The notes: generated from the letters alone by a model not told the origin. Counted from the first letter of the stretch, positions 1 through 7,216 are shown. The stretch is DNA of 12,825 nt from Rickettsiales bacterium (GCA_947424995.1 CANDYO010000055.1:1-12825); one strand, 5' to 3'. Translations and numbers: made by a program.

Positions 1-342
1 GATGATGAAGATTATATTTATATCAAAGGAAGAGCGAAGAGATTTGCTAAAATTGCTGGAGAAATGGTTTCTTTAACTGCAGTAGAAGGGTTTATTAGCG
101 CTTTGTGGCCAAATTTCGTTCACGCAGTGATAACCGCGCCAGATGAGAAAAAAGGTGAGCAGTTGATATTAGTCACAACAAATAAAGATGCCACAAGACA
201 GGAAATCAGTAACTACGCCAAAGACAAAAAAATAAGTGAGTTATCAGTGCCTCTTAATATTGTAATTATTAAACAATTACCATTATTAGGAACAGGAAAA
301 ACTGATTATGTCGCTTTGCAGAAGCAAGTAATGGAAGAATGA
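1..342 (+). CDS. aas: Bifunctional acyl-ACP synthetase / 2-acylglycerophosphoethanolamine acyltransferase, C-terminal fragment
   Basis: This is the 3' end of a longer gene; the frame is open from base 1, so the ATG at 64 is internal and not the start. The 113 visible residues match the end of the AMP-binding (acyl-ACP synthetase) domain of Aas. The hallmark GRAKRFAKIAGEMVSL lies at residues 10-25 of the fragment. Near the end, the motif LLGTGKTD carries the lysine expected to act in adenylate formation in this superfamily (E. coli has GSGKPD). Aas is an inner-membrane enzyme that re-acylates lysophosphatidylethanolamine using fatty acids activated on acyl carrier protein, so it recycles and repairs membrane lipid. 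The N-terminal acyltransferase domain would lie outside the window to the left. Its TGA directly abuts the TGA of the reverse-strand gene to the right. The assignment to aas rather than another AMP-binding ligase rests on the KIAGEMVSL stretch. Confidence 0.88.
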   Translation, partial: DDEDYIYIKGRAKRFAKIAGEMVSLTAVEGFISALWPNFVHAVITAPDEKKGEQLILVTTNKDATRQEISNYAKDKKISELSVPLNIVIIKQLPLLGTGKTDYVALQKQVMEE

Positions 343-1395
343 TCAGTAATCATAAACATGCTCTATATTTGCATTAATATTTATCAATTGAATCAAGGTT
401 TGACTTAGAAATCTCACTGGAGTTTTTATAGCAATTCTTTTAAGTTTGTTATCAGTTAAGATTGGCTGAGTAAAAACAATATCAGCATTTTTGAGGTTTA
501 AGTTTAATGCGGATGGCGCTAGAATGGTAATTAAAATATTAGATTTATTTCCAGCTATTTCTTGAAATTTAACATGACTTTTAGCAAGCATAAGAGCATG
601 TTTCTTAAATGCATCATAACGTGGTAGTGATACTAGCTGTAGATTATTAGGAAGTTGCTTAAGAATTTTTATATTAGAGTTTTTTAAGATCTTATCTGGA
701 ATATCACTACTCACCACAATAGTATAGCTTGAAGCCTCACCATAAAGTGAATGTGTTAGAGTCTTTATTAACCATGCATAGCCAGCTTTGAATCCATATT
801 CTGCAGAAAGGAAAAATTTTCGCTCTAACTTTCTAATAAAATCAGAGCCAAAAAAGCTATTATCTAACCATAATTTCTTAAATTTACTAGCAAAATCAAA
901 TTGGTACCATGGTTATATTTTTATAAAACTGACGTAATCTTCGGCAACTTGATAAGCAAATTTATCTTCTGAGGTAGGGCCGTGAGTTCTTGTCCATTCT
1001 GTAAATCTACCTATTGAATTTTCATATAAACCCTTAAGTAGATATTCTAATGACATGCTTGTGCCAATTACCTTAATCATTGTATGATAGTCGCTATTAT
1101 AAGGATAAGCTTTTGTTAGATCTTTTACCTCGCTATATCCATTCCAAAATTGTTTACTAGCTCCAAGATAAGGGAATTCACTTGGCTTATAATGTTTTAA
1201 AGTATTGGCATATTCTTCTGAGCTATACACAATATACCATTCAGGAAAAGTTAAATATGTTTGATCAGGAGGTCGTTTATATTCTACGGGAGTTAAAATA
1301 TCATTATCTTGTGCGCTCGCACAACATACAAAGGAAGATAGGAGTAGCCCAATAAAAATTACTGATATTCTTAAAAAAGACTTAGGTGTGTTCAT
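343..1395 (-). pseudogene. Exported protein of unknown function, interrupted by an in-frame TAA
   Basis: Two open stretches lie in the same frame, 913-1395 (160 residues) and 343-912 (189 residues), separated only by a TAA at 913-915. Read through, they give one protein of about 350 residues. The N-terminus has a signal peptide: basic residues, then a hydrophobic run at about residues 9-25, then ASA before QDN as a likely signal peptidase I site. The motif YLTFPEWYIVYSSEEYA follows at about residues 47-63; I recall this FPEW motif from conserved uncharacterised proteobacterial proteins but know no function. Sequence just after the stop (PWYQFDFASKFKKLW) continues as ordinary protein, and no good ATG restarts there. 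A GTG at 717 could only give a tail. The start (1395) lies 3 bases after the stop of the upstream FAD/methyltransferase gene, with no clear Shine-Dalgarno, suggesting translational coupling. It may be a recent nonsense mutation, a sequencing error, or a functional 160-residue short form. Confidence 0.72.
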
Positions 1396-1398
1396 TTT

Positions 1399-3618
1399 TT
1401 ATACCATTTTACTAAATTTCATCAAGCAATTTTGGCTTGGATCATATGGTTGATAGATTCTTTCGCCTGAATCTTTAAAGCCCATAGATTCTAAGTATTT
1501 ACTTAAGTGATTTGTGGATGTAAAATGCCTTAATTCCTGATCATTAGCTTCCCAACTAATATTAAGACCAGCATTAAATACTGCATGAGCTAGAGCTGCC
1601 AATGAATGCATCTTAGAACTATCAACATTATGATCTCTTAAAATAAAATTTCCCCCAGGACGTAATATTCTAAAAATAGAACGGACAAAATTATCTAACT
1701 TATCTAGAGGTGAATGATGTAGGCCAATATAACATGTTACAAGATCTACGGAGTTATCATTAATTCTATTATCAATAGGGTTATAATTATTCAATTTTAG
1801 AAAATTTCCTATTTTCTTTAAACCACCTCTTTCCACTATATCTACTGGTGAATAACTAGGTTCTTGATCGTTAATTAAATAAATATCACCGCTAATATTT
1901 ATATGTTTTTGTAGATTACCTATATAGCGGCCTGTTGTTCCTATTTCAACATATCCATCAATATCTATTTGATTATCTAATAGCTTTAATGTTTGATTTA
2001 ACATGTCTATTTTTTGTTTTTTTAAAGCAGGCACAGCATAACGCAATTCAGATAAAAATGGTTTTATGCTTGGTAATTTTTCTTGAATATATTTATAAAT
2101 TTCTTGATCTGAATTAAATTTTTTGGATGCTTGCAAGATTAGATAATGAAACTTATCTTCAGGATAAATATTATAGACATTTTGCAAGAATAGATAAAAT
2201 TTATCTCGCCAATAAGTATCTAGGAAAATATTTTTAAAGTCAGATTCGCTTTTATTATTGGTAATGGCTTGAGCGCCAACAAGATAATATTGCTCCCAAA
2301 GTTTATTTAAGAACTTGGTATCTGGATCAAGTTTCTTCTTAAGGGCAAAATAATCATTTGCCCTTGGATATGCTCGATGAAATTGTTCAGGAGTAGCATG
2401 TGGTTGATAAGGTAAATAATATGAACCATTGCATTCAAGAGCAGATTCTATAATTTCACGCGTCCAAATAGCCACTTTATTCTTTGCAACTTCATTAGTA
2501 TATTGCTTATAGTAAAGAACAAAAGCAAATACTTCGTCTTCTGCCCAAGCCAGTAAAGTGCCTGGATCTTTTATAGCATGACGAATAGATATATTGATTA
2601 CATTTACCTCGTATCTTTGCAGTATCTTTGCCATTTTAGGGATAAATTCATTTATGTTATCAATTGGTATAAAATATTCTTGTAATACATAAGTAGATTT
2701 CTTGCGTGATAGTGGCTCTAGTTCTAAAAAATTATAGCTTGCCTCGTTATTGCGCCATACTATTTTTTTACTATTAAGAATAATCGGATCATAAAGATAT
2801 TCTCTCCTGTATTTACCTAAAGGCGTCTCAGAAATTGCCCATAAAAAATATTTTTCAAATAGATATGTTTTTTTGATTTTTCTTAGCCTATCTTGACTAG
2901 TTAAGTCTTTATCAGTGATAATCCAACTTATAGCCATAACTTTTTTATATTCAGATGGATATAAATCAGCGTTATGAAATATCACTTTTGTTGAATTTTT
3001 AATATTTTCAGCAAAATATTGAGGATAATCTTCAATGGATAGTTTTTTACTAATACGTTCAATTTTTGAATTATCTACTAACTCGAGAGTGACTTCGATA
3101 ATCACCCCTAATCCACCATAACCACCTATTATACCAAAAAATATATCAGGATTATTAGTTCGATCTGCTTCAATAATACTACCATCAGCTAAAATAACTT
3201 TAATCTGTTTAGTTGAAAGAATTACAGGGCCTAAGCCCATATATCTTCCGTGAGAATTTACACTTAATGTACCACCAACAGTAAAATTGGCATAGGTTTG
3301 CATTATTTTTATGGCAAGGTTGTGTGGGTCAATATATTTTTGAATTTCATGCCAAGTAATCCCTGTTTGAACTGTGATAGTTTGTGCTTTTTTATTAAAT
3401 TCGATTACTTTATTAAACTGACGCATATCGATATGAAAAGAATTTTCGAGCGCTGTTTGTCCGCCCATACTGCAACGAGCTCCACCAATGGAAATAGGAC
3501 CTTGATTAGATAATATAATTTCTCTAATTTCTTCTGTCGTGGTTGGCGCAATTATCTTATCAACTAAAATAGGATTTAATCGCGATATGTCATTTATTAT
3601 TAACAATTCTTTATTCAT
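1399..3618 (-). CDS. FAD-binding (PCMH-type) oxidoreductase fused to a class I SAM-dependent methyltransferase
   Basis: Residues about 20-185 form an FAD_binding_4/PCMH domain of the VAO family. Visible parts are the PTTTEEI entry strand, IGGARCSMGGQ at 44-54, TVGGTLSVNSHGR at 113-125 and IGGYGGLGVI at 164-173. Residues about 185-445 make the substrate-binding domain, with HNADLYP, WAEDEVFAF, YYLPYQPHAT and a closing DPDTKFLNKLWEQYY at 431-445. After a linker, residues about 550-739 are a Rossmann methyltransferase: motif I VEIGTTGRYIG at 557-567, the acidic strand DNSVDLVTCYIGLHH at 621-635, and ILRPGGNFILRDH at 651-663. Covalent-flavin members of the family usually have a histidine near the position where this protein reads RCSMGG, so flavin binding may be non-covalent or through cysteine. 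The substrate is unknown; such FAD enzymes oxidise sugars, lactones or alcohols or reduce lipid double bonds. It is the first gene of a pair with the broken exported-protein gene. An AAAGGA lies rather far (about 14 bases) upstream of the ATG, and no better in-frame start is visible. Confidence 0.85.
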   Translation of the reverse strand: MNKELLIINDISRLNPILVDKIIAPTTTEEIREIILSNQGPISIGGARCSMGGQTALENSFHIDMRQFNKVIEFNKKAQTITVQTGITWHEIQKYIDPHNLAIKIMQTYANFTVGGTLSVNSHGRYMGLGPVILSTKQIKVILADGSIIEADRTNNPDIFFGIIGGYGGLGVIIEVTLELVDNSKIERISKKLSIEDYPQYFAENIKNSTKVIFHNADLYPSEYKKVMAISWIITDKDLTSQDRLRKIKKTYLFEKYFLWAISETPLGKYRREYLYDPIILNSKKIVWRNNEASYNFLELEPLSRKKSTYVLQEYFIPIDNINEFIPKMAKILQRYEVNVINISIRHAIKDPGTLLAWAEDEVFAFVLYYKQYTNEVAKNKVAIWTREIIESALECNGSYYLPYQPHATPEQFHRAYPRANDYFALKKKLDPDTKFLNKLWEQYYLVGAQAITNNKSESDFKNIFLDTYWRDKFYLFLQNVYNIYPEDKFHYLILQASKKFNSDQEIYKYIQEKLPSIKPFLSELRYAVPALKKQKIDMLNQTLKLLDNQIDIDGYVEIGTTGRYIGNLQKHINISGDIYLINDQEPSYSPVDIVERGGLKKIGNFLKLNNYNPIDNRINDNSVDLVTCYIGLHHSPLDKLDNFVRSIFRILRPGGNFILRDHNVDSSKMHSLAALAHAVFNAGLNISWEANDQELRHFTSTNHLSKYLESMGFKDSGERIYQPYDPSQNCLMKFSKMV

Positions 3619-3708
3619 GGTGGAGTTTATATTCCTTTATATGCAGAGGCTTATTTAATATTATTCAGTAATTTTCATTCGAAGTCAAATTTGATCTGGA
3701 ATATGTTT

Positions 3709-3738
3709 TTGGATCATGTAATCTTATTCTAATATAAA
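3709..3738 (+). promoter_or_regulatory. Weak promoter-like boxes ahead of the hydrolase gene
   Basis: In the 132-bp divergent spacer 3619-3750 there is a TTGGAT at 3709-3714 and a TATAAA at 3733-3738, 18 bases apart. An overlapping TAATAT at 3730-3735 is an alternative -10. Transcription from here would leave only a very short leader before the ATG at 3751, preceded by AGG at 3741-3743. In such AT-rich DNA boxes like these arise by chance, so the site is tentative. The spacer must hold divergent promoters for the hydrolase and the FAD/methyltransferase gene. Confidence 0.22.
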
Positions 3739-3750
3739 ATAGGTAATTTT

Positions 3751-4386
3751 ATGCAAGAAGGAGTAGTTTTATTACATGGTATTTTAAGAACAAATCTCTG
3801 CATGAAAGGATTGGCTGATTTTCTTAAAAATAATAATTATAAAATTCTTAATATCGACTATCCTTCCTCTAAGTATGACATGTTATCAATTGCCAAGTTA
3901 ATCCATCTGCAAATTCAAGATTTTTCTACTCAGATAACAAAAATCCATTTTGTTGGCTATTCGATGGGAGGGTTAATCATTCGCACTTACCTTAATTTAT
4001 ACCGTCCAAATAATCTTGGTCGAGTTGTAATGCTTGGAGCGCCGAATCATGGAAGTGAGGTAGCTGATTTTTTGCAAAATTTTTGGATTTACAAAAAATT
4101 ATATGGGCCATCCGGCCAGCAACTCATAACAGATCAAACTGCATTTAAGGATATATTTGGGAGTATTAATTATGAACTTGGAATAATAGCTGGTAGTAGC
4201 CCATTTTATTTTATAGCGAATAAAATTATTGGTAAAGAAGCTGATGGAAGAGTATCTATTATCAACACTAAAGTTGAAGGTATGAAGGAGCACGCAGTGA
4301 TTAAATCAGGTCATACTATGCTTAGCTCGAATAAAAAAGCCTGGCAATTAACTTTAGCATTTTTAGATACCGGAAGTTTTATTTGA
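3751..4386 (+). CDS. Alpha/beta hydrolase (esterase/lipase-like)
   Basis: A 211-residue alpha/beta-hydrolase fold enzyme predicted to cleave an ester or similar bond; the substrate cannot be read from the sequence. The N-terminus goes straight into the first core strand with the oxyanion motif LLHG at residues 7-10. The nucleophile elbow is G-Y-S-M-G at 69-73, giving Ser71. Asp165 (EADGRVSI) and His188 (SGHTML) are in the right places to complete the triad. APNHGS at 97-102 is typical of PGAP1/lipase-like relatives. There is no signal peptide, so it should act in the cytoplasm. The ATG at 3751 is chosen because it falls just before the first beta strand, leaving no room for a shorter start. 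The gene stands alone, divergent from the FAD/methyltransferase gene and convergent with the ABC exporter. The C-terminus (FLDTGSF) resembles the usual end of the family, so the gene looks complete. Confidence 0.85.
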   Translation: MQEGVVLLHGILRTNLCMKGLADFLKNNNYKILNIDYPSSKYDMLSIAKLIHLQIQDFSTQITKIHFVGYSMGGLIIRTYLNLYRPNNLGRVVMLGAPNHGSEVADFLQNFWIYKKLYGPSGQQLITDQTAFKDIFGSINYELGIIAGSSPFYFIANKIIGKEADGRVSIINTKVEGMKEHAVIKSGHTMLSSNKKAWQLTLAFLDTGSFI

Positions 4387-4460
4387 GCTAATTCTCGTTC
4401 ATCTTTAGGTAGTAATGGATTTGCATTATGTGCGAGTAAAAATTCTATTCTTTCAGTATG
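4383..4460 (-). pseudogene. Ankyrin-repeat-like coding remnant
   Basis: Reading the reverse strand from 4460 gives 26 codons beginning HTERIEFLLAHNANPLLPKD and ending ERELAQ. This fits the second half of an ankyrin repeat (consensus GH.EIV.LLL..GA.P...D..G.TA). The codon just before is TGA where the repeat usually has Gly (GGA), and a TAA lies two codons further upstream (4467-4469), so no intact gene can be present. The frame runs a little into the antisense of the hydrolase 3' end and then stops; that part is probably a shadow. A chance match in AT-rich DNA cannot be excluded over so few residues. Ankyrin-repeat proteins are often expanded in intracellular bacteria. Confidence 0.38.
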
Positions 4461-4882
4461 TCAGTGTTAAAGGCGACAACAAGGATATAGTTTTTTAACC
4501 TCAATATTTAGCCGACTGCTTGAAAAGTTTCTTTTTGCTTTAAAGTAAAAAAATCGGCGTCATTCTTGCCAAGCCTTGGCTTGGCGAGAATTCAGATAAA
4601 TTCTCTTAAAAGCGTAGAGTTTATAAAGGTTTAAAAAGATTTCAACTGGATTCTCGCCACCAGCTAAAGCTGGTTGCAAGAATGACAAACTCATCTTAGT
4701 AGAAAGAACTAAATTACAAGCTTTTGACTAAAAAACAGTATTTTTATGCGTATTATTTTAATAAAAAATGACTCTAGATGCAAGAATATATCTAGCATTG
4801 AATACTATTTAACAGTCGATTATTTAGTTTTTCTGATGATTTAATTGCACTCTTAAGATTAAGAATTATTATTTATAGATCT
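4387..4882. other. Convergent intergenic region without an intact gene
   Basis: About 500 bases between the hydrolase stop and the ABC permease stop. It contains, left to right, the ankyrin-like remnant, an AT-rich stretch, the palindromic element at 4559-4686, and about 195 further AT-rich bases. In the last part a CTAGAT/ATCTAG inverted repeat (4774-4779 with 4790-4795) has a 10-base loop. No open frame with coding character was seen beyond the ankyrin trace, and no hairpin followed by a clear T-run that would make a convincing terminator. Both flanking genes converge here, so transcription of each must end in this region. Confidence 0.7.
4559..4686. repeat. 128-bp imperfect palindromic (MITE-like) element
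   Basis: The ends are exact inverted repeats: GTCATTCTTG at 4559-4568 and CAAGAATGAC at 4677-4686. Further in, GCGAGAATTCAG (4584-4595) pairs with CTGGATTCTCGC (4647-4658) at 11 of 12 positions. Each arm carries its own small hairpin: GCCAAGCC/GGCTTGGC around TT at 4568-4585 on the left, and ACCAGCT/AGCTGGT around AA at 4659-4674 on the right. The two tips are unrelated in sequence. A third local stem, GAGAATT/AATTCTC, lies at 4586-4605. The architecture resembles dispersed palindromic repeats common in Rickettsiales and other host-associated bacteria. No transposase is present, so if mobile it would move in trans. Transcribed, it would fold strongly and could protect or end the converging mRNAs. 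No second copy was seen in this window. Confidence 0.72.
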
Positions 4883-5644
4883 TTATTTCCTTAATCGATA
4901 ACCTGTTTTGAAGATCCAGCTAATGATAGCAAGACAGATAAGCGTAAATATCCCAATCATAATAACACTAGTGGAAAGACTTACATCACCTTGATCGTAA
5001 AAGCTCCAGCGGAAGCCACTCACCAGATAGACTACGGGGTTCAACAAAGAAACCTTATACCAAAATGGTGGCAACATATTGATAGAGTAAAAGCTTCCTC
5101 CAAGAAACGTGAGCGGCGTAATAATTAATAGTGGAATTATTTGTATTTTTTCGAATCCATCTGCCCAAATACCTATGATAAAGCCAAGTAGACTGAATGT
5201 AACGCTGGTCATCACCAGAAAAAATAACATCCATAACGGGTGTGCCACGCGCAATGGTACAAAAAACGTCGCCGTAATAAGCACGATTATTCCAATAATA
5301 ATCGATTTAGTAGCCGCCGCGCCTACGTAGCCAATCACGATTTCAATGAATGATAATGGTGCGGATAGAATTTCATAAATAGTACCGGTAAAGCGTGGAA
5401 AATAAATACCGAAGGAGGCATTAGAAACGCTCTGGCCAAGCACGGTGAGCATAATGAGACCAGGCACAATAAAGGAGCCATAAGGTATATCTCCAATAGC
5501 CTGTATATGTGAACCAATGGCTGAGCCGAAGACAACAAAATATAGTACGGTAGAAATTACTGGTGAGGCGATGCTTTGCCCCAAAGTCCGCATTGCACGC
5601 ATCATCTCAAAAGTATAAATTGCAATGATACCACGAAAATTCAT
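4883..5644 (-). CDS. yadH: ABC-2 type transporter permease (YadH-like)
   Basis: A 253-residue inner-membrane permease with about six hydrophobic segments, near residues 24-44, 56-76, 103-129, 137-160, 167-187 and 225-246. Family landmarks are YGSFIVPGLIML (55-66), the EILSAPLSFIEI coupling-helix region (91-102), TPLTFLGGSFYS (176-187), LPPFW (191-195) and LNPVVYLVSGFR (201-212). These place it with the ABC-2/YadH/NodJ group of two-gene exporters, and its length matches E. coli YadH (256). The exported substrate is unknown; relatives move lipids, polysaccharides or drugs. Its ATG overlaps the stop of the ATPase gene by four bases (ATGA at 5641-5644), so the two are translated together and should be made in equal amounts as a 2+2 complex. 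Base composition is clearly richer in GC than the genes to the left. Confidence 0.9.
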   Translation of the reverse strand: MNFRGIIAIYTFEMMRAMRTLGQSIASPVISTVLYFVVFGSAIGSHIQAIGDIPYGSFIVPGLIMLTVLGQSVSNASFGIYFPRFTGTIYEILSAPLSFIEIVIGYVGAAATKSIIIGIIVLITATFFVPLRVAHPLWMLFFLVMTSVTFSLLGFIIGIWADGFEKIQIIPLLIITPLTFLGGSFYSINMLPPFWYKVSLLNPVVYLVSGFRWSFYDQGDVSLSTSVIMIGIFTLICLAIISWIFKTGYRLRK

Positions 5645-6567
5645 AACGCCTCCATAAGTTCAATAAAAATTTCTTCTAAGCTGCTTTGACGACTATAAAT
5701 ATCTTTTGGACGAATGCCGTTTGATTTGAGTTTATCAAGCATTGCTGAAATATCATTATCAGCTTTTACATTGTAGGTTAGAATCAGTTTGCTGCCTTTC
5801 TCTTCCAGAGTTAACGGATCATCTTTTAGTGCAGCCGGTATTTCCGCAAGTTGCTCGCGCAGCACAAAAATCATTTGGCGTTTACCCATTCTGTGCATTA
5901 GCGTATTTTTATTTTCTGTTAAAATTAACTTACCATTGTTGATTATTCCTATACGGTCTGCCATTTCCTCAGCTTCTTCAATATAGTGAGTAGTTAAAAT
6001 TACAGTTACGCCAGATTCACGAAGCTCTCGCACTTGCTCCCACATAGATTTACGCAGCTCAACATCAACGCCGGCTGAAGGTTCATCAAGAAACAAAATT
6101 TCAGGTTCATGAGATAAAGCTTTAGCAATCATCACGCGGCGTTTCATACCTCCAGATAGCCTGCGAATTTGCTCATCTTTTTTATCCCATAAAGATAAGC
6201 GTTTTAGAGTTTCTTCAATATAGGCTGGGTTGCGAGATTTACCAAAAAGCCCTCGACTAAACGTTACCGTATTCCATACCGACTCAAAAGAATCAGTACT
6301 AAGTTCTTGAGGCACCAAACCAATTGCTCTACGCGCTTGACGATACTGAGTTATATTATCAAAACCAGAAACGAGAATATTACCGCTACTTGGCCCAACA
6401 ATACCACAAACCGAATTGATGAGAGTAGTCTTTCCTGCTCCGTTTGGGCCTAAAAGAGCAAAGATTTCACCGCTCTTAATCTCAAGATTAATGTCATCAA
6501 GGGCTTTAAAACCATTATCATAGACTTTGTTTAATGCGCGTATCGTTATTGCTGTATTAGATAGCAT
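5641..6567 (-). CDS. yadG: ABC transporter ATP-binding protein (YadG-like)
   Basis: A 308-residue cytoplasmic ATPase that powers the neighbouring permease. All motifs are present: Walker A GPNGAGKTT at 40-48, Q-loop VPQE (Gln87), signature LSGGMKRR at 137-144, Walker B ILFLDEP at 157-163 with catalytic Glu162, D-loop SAGVD, and H-loop TTHYIEEAE with His194. A C-terminal extension of about 90 residues past the nucleotide-binding core, ending SSLEEIFIELMEAL, is usual for the YadG/DrrA/CcmA group. The length equals that of E. coli YadG. The ATG at 6567 has a good Shine-Dalgarno, GAGGA on the reverse strand at 6578-6582. It is the first gene of a two-gene operon, with the permease start overlapping its stop. 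GC content is higher than in the flanking genes, by eye. Confidence 0.93.
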   Translation of the reverse strand: MLSNTAITIRALNKVYDNGFKALDDINLEIKSGEIFALLGPNGAGKTTLINSVCGIVGPSSGNILVSGFDNITQYRQARRAIGLVPQELSTDSFESVWNTVTFSRGLFGKSRNPAYIEETLKRLSLWDKKDEQIRRLSGGMKRRVMIAKALSHEPEILFLDEPSAGVDVELRKSMWEQVRELRESGVTVILTTHYIEEAEEMADRIGIINNGKLILTENKNTLMHRMGKRQMIFVLREQLAEIPAALKDDPLTLEEKGSKLILTYNVKADNDISAMLDKLKSNGIRPKDIYSRQSSLEEIFIELMEAL

Positions 6568-6643
6568 CTAAAGCTTGTCCTCTTCGTTGCATTGCAAATG
6601 TAATATCAAACTGTATATAACATTATCTCTTTTTATATTTCAT

Positions 6644-6672
6644 ATTATATATAAATAATAAATTGAAGTACA
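6644..6672 (-). promoter_or_regulatory. Possible promoter of the ABC exporter operon
   Basis: On the reverse strand a perfect TATAAT lies at 6649-6644. TGTACT at 6672-6667 is 17 bases upstream but matches the -35 consensus at only half its positions. The site is about 80 bases ahead of the ATPase start, in a very AT-rich spacer (6568-6748). It is plausible by position only. Confidence 0.25.
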
Positions 6673-6748
6673 GAGATGGCTAAAAAATGGTACTTTTTTG
6701 AGTGCTGCTTTCGCAATCCGTGAATATTACAAACTACTTAATCTGTGC

Positions 6749-7216
6749 TCATTCTTTATTTCCCAAATATAACTTCATACCAACATGGGTAGATTCAAAC
6801 CCCAATCGTTCATAAAATATTTTAGCCCTGGGTCTTTTTATATTAGTGGTAAGTTGAATTATAGAAGCGCCATGAGATTTAGCATATTCTATGGCCTGAG
6901 CGATCATCCATTCACCAATTTTATGGCCCCGGAGTTTCTCAGAAACTCTTACCGCTTCAATTTGCATTCTTGTCGATCCAGTAAAGGTGAGGGAGGGCAT
7001 TAGGCTCAAGTGGCAAGTAGCAATTACTTGATTATTTTCTTCAACTACCATTAAATATTGATTTGGATCACTATCTATAAGAGCAAAGGTGTCTATATAA
7101 CGTTGATCTAATTTGTCAGAGTTTTTTTCTCTTGAGATACCTAGCTCATCTTCTACGAGAAGATTTACAATAGCGCTTAAATCGGCAATTGTTGCACGTC
7201 TATGTTTTAAATCCAT
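6749..7216 (-). CDS. GNAT-family N-acetyltransferase
   Basis: A complete 155-residue single-domain GNAT protein, the usual size for the family. It transfers an acetyl group from acetyl-CoA to an amine; the acceptor cannot be inferred. The acetyl-CoA binding motif A spans residues 86-105, with the pyrophosphate loop R96-G-H-K-I-G101 (R/Q-x-x-G-x-G/A pattern) after the strand IEAVRVS. The closing motif AKIFYERLGFE (131-141) is the standard motif B helix and strand. The N-terminal RRATIADLSAIVNLL is typical of the first strand and helix. An AAGGA at 7224-7228 on the reverse strand sits at good spacing before the ATG at 7216, which supports this start. It is monocistronic, 181 bases from the ABC operon, with nothing nearby to suggest a substrate such as an antitoxin or ribosomal protein. 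Confidence 0.9.
   Translation of the reverse strand: MDLKHRRATIADLSAIVNLLVEDELGISREKNSDKLDQRYIDTFALIDSDPNQYLMVVEENNQVIATCHLSLMPSLTFTGSTRMQIEAVRVSEKLRGHKIGEWMIAQAIEYAKSHGASIIQLTTNIKRPRAKIFYERLGFESTHVGMKLYLGNKE

Noticed and set aside
343..717. A separate 124-codon gene starting at GTG 717
   Set aside because: It is in the same frame as the upstream half, and protein-like sequence continues without a break from 717 up to the TAA at 913-915, so it is the tail of the interrupted gene.
1935..2117. Plus-strand open frame inside the FAD/methyltransferase gene
   Set aside because: Antisense shadow of a strongly supported coding region, with low-complexity Phe/Leu-rich translation and no family resemblance. 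The same applies to the other antisense frames at 3298, 4099, 5109, 5742, 5789, 6785, 9559 and 11609, and to the other-frame shadow at 5335.
1399..3618. Calling the fusion a TmsA-TmsB (10-methyl fatty acid) enzyme
   Set aside because: The methyltransferase motifs do not look like the cyclopropane-synthase type, and no fatty-acid genes flank it; kept only as an analogy.
4559..4686. Insertion sequence or CRISPR-like array
   Set aside because: There is no transposase, no direct repeats with spacers and no clear target duplication; only a single palindromic unit is present.
4774..4795. CTAGAT/ATCTAG inverted repeat as a terminator
   Set aside because: The stem is only 6 AT-rich pairs with a 10-base loop and no following T-run in either direction.
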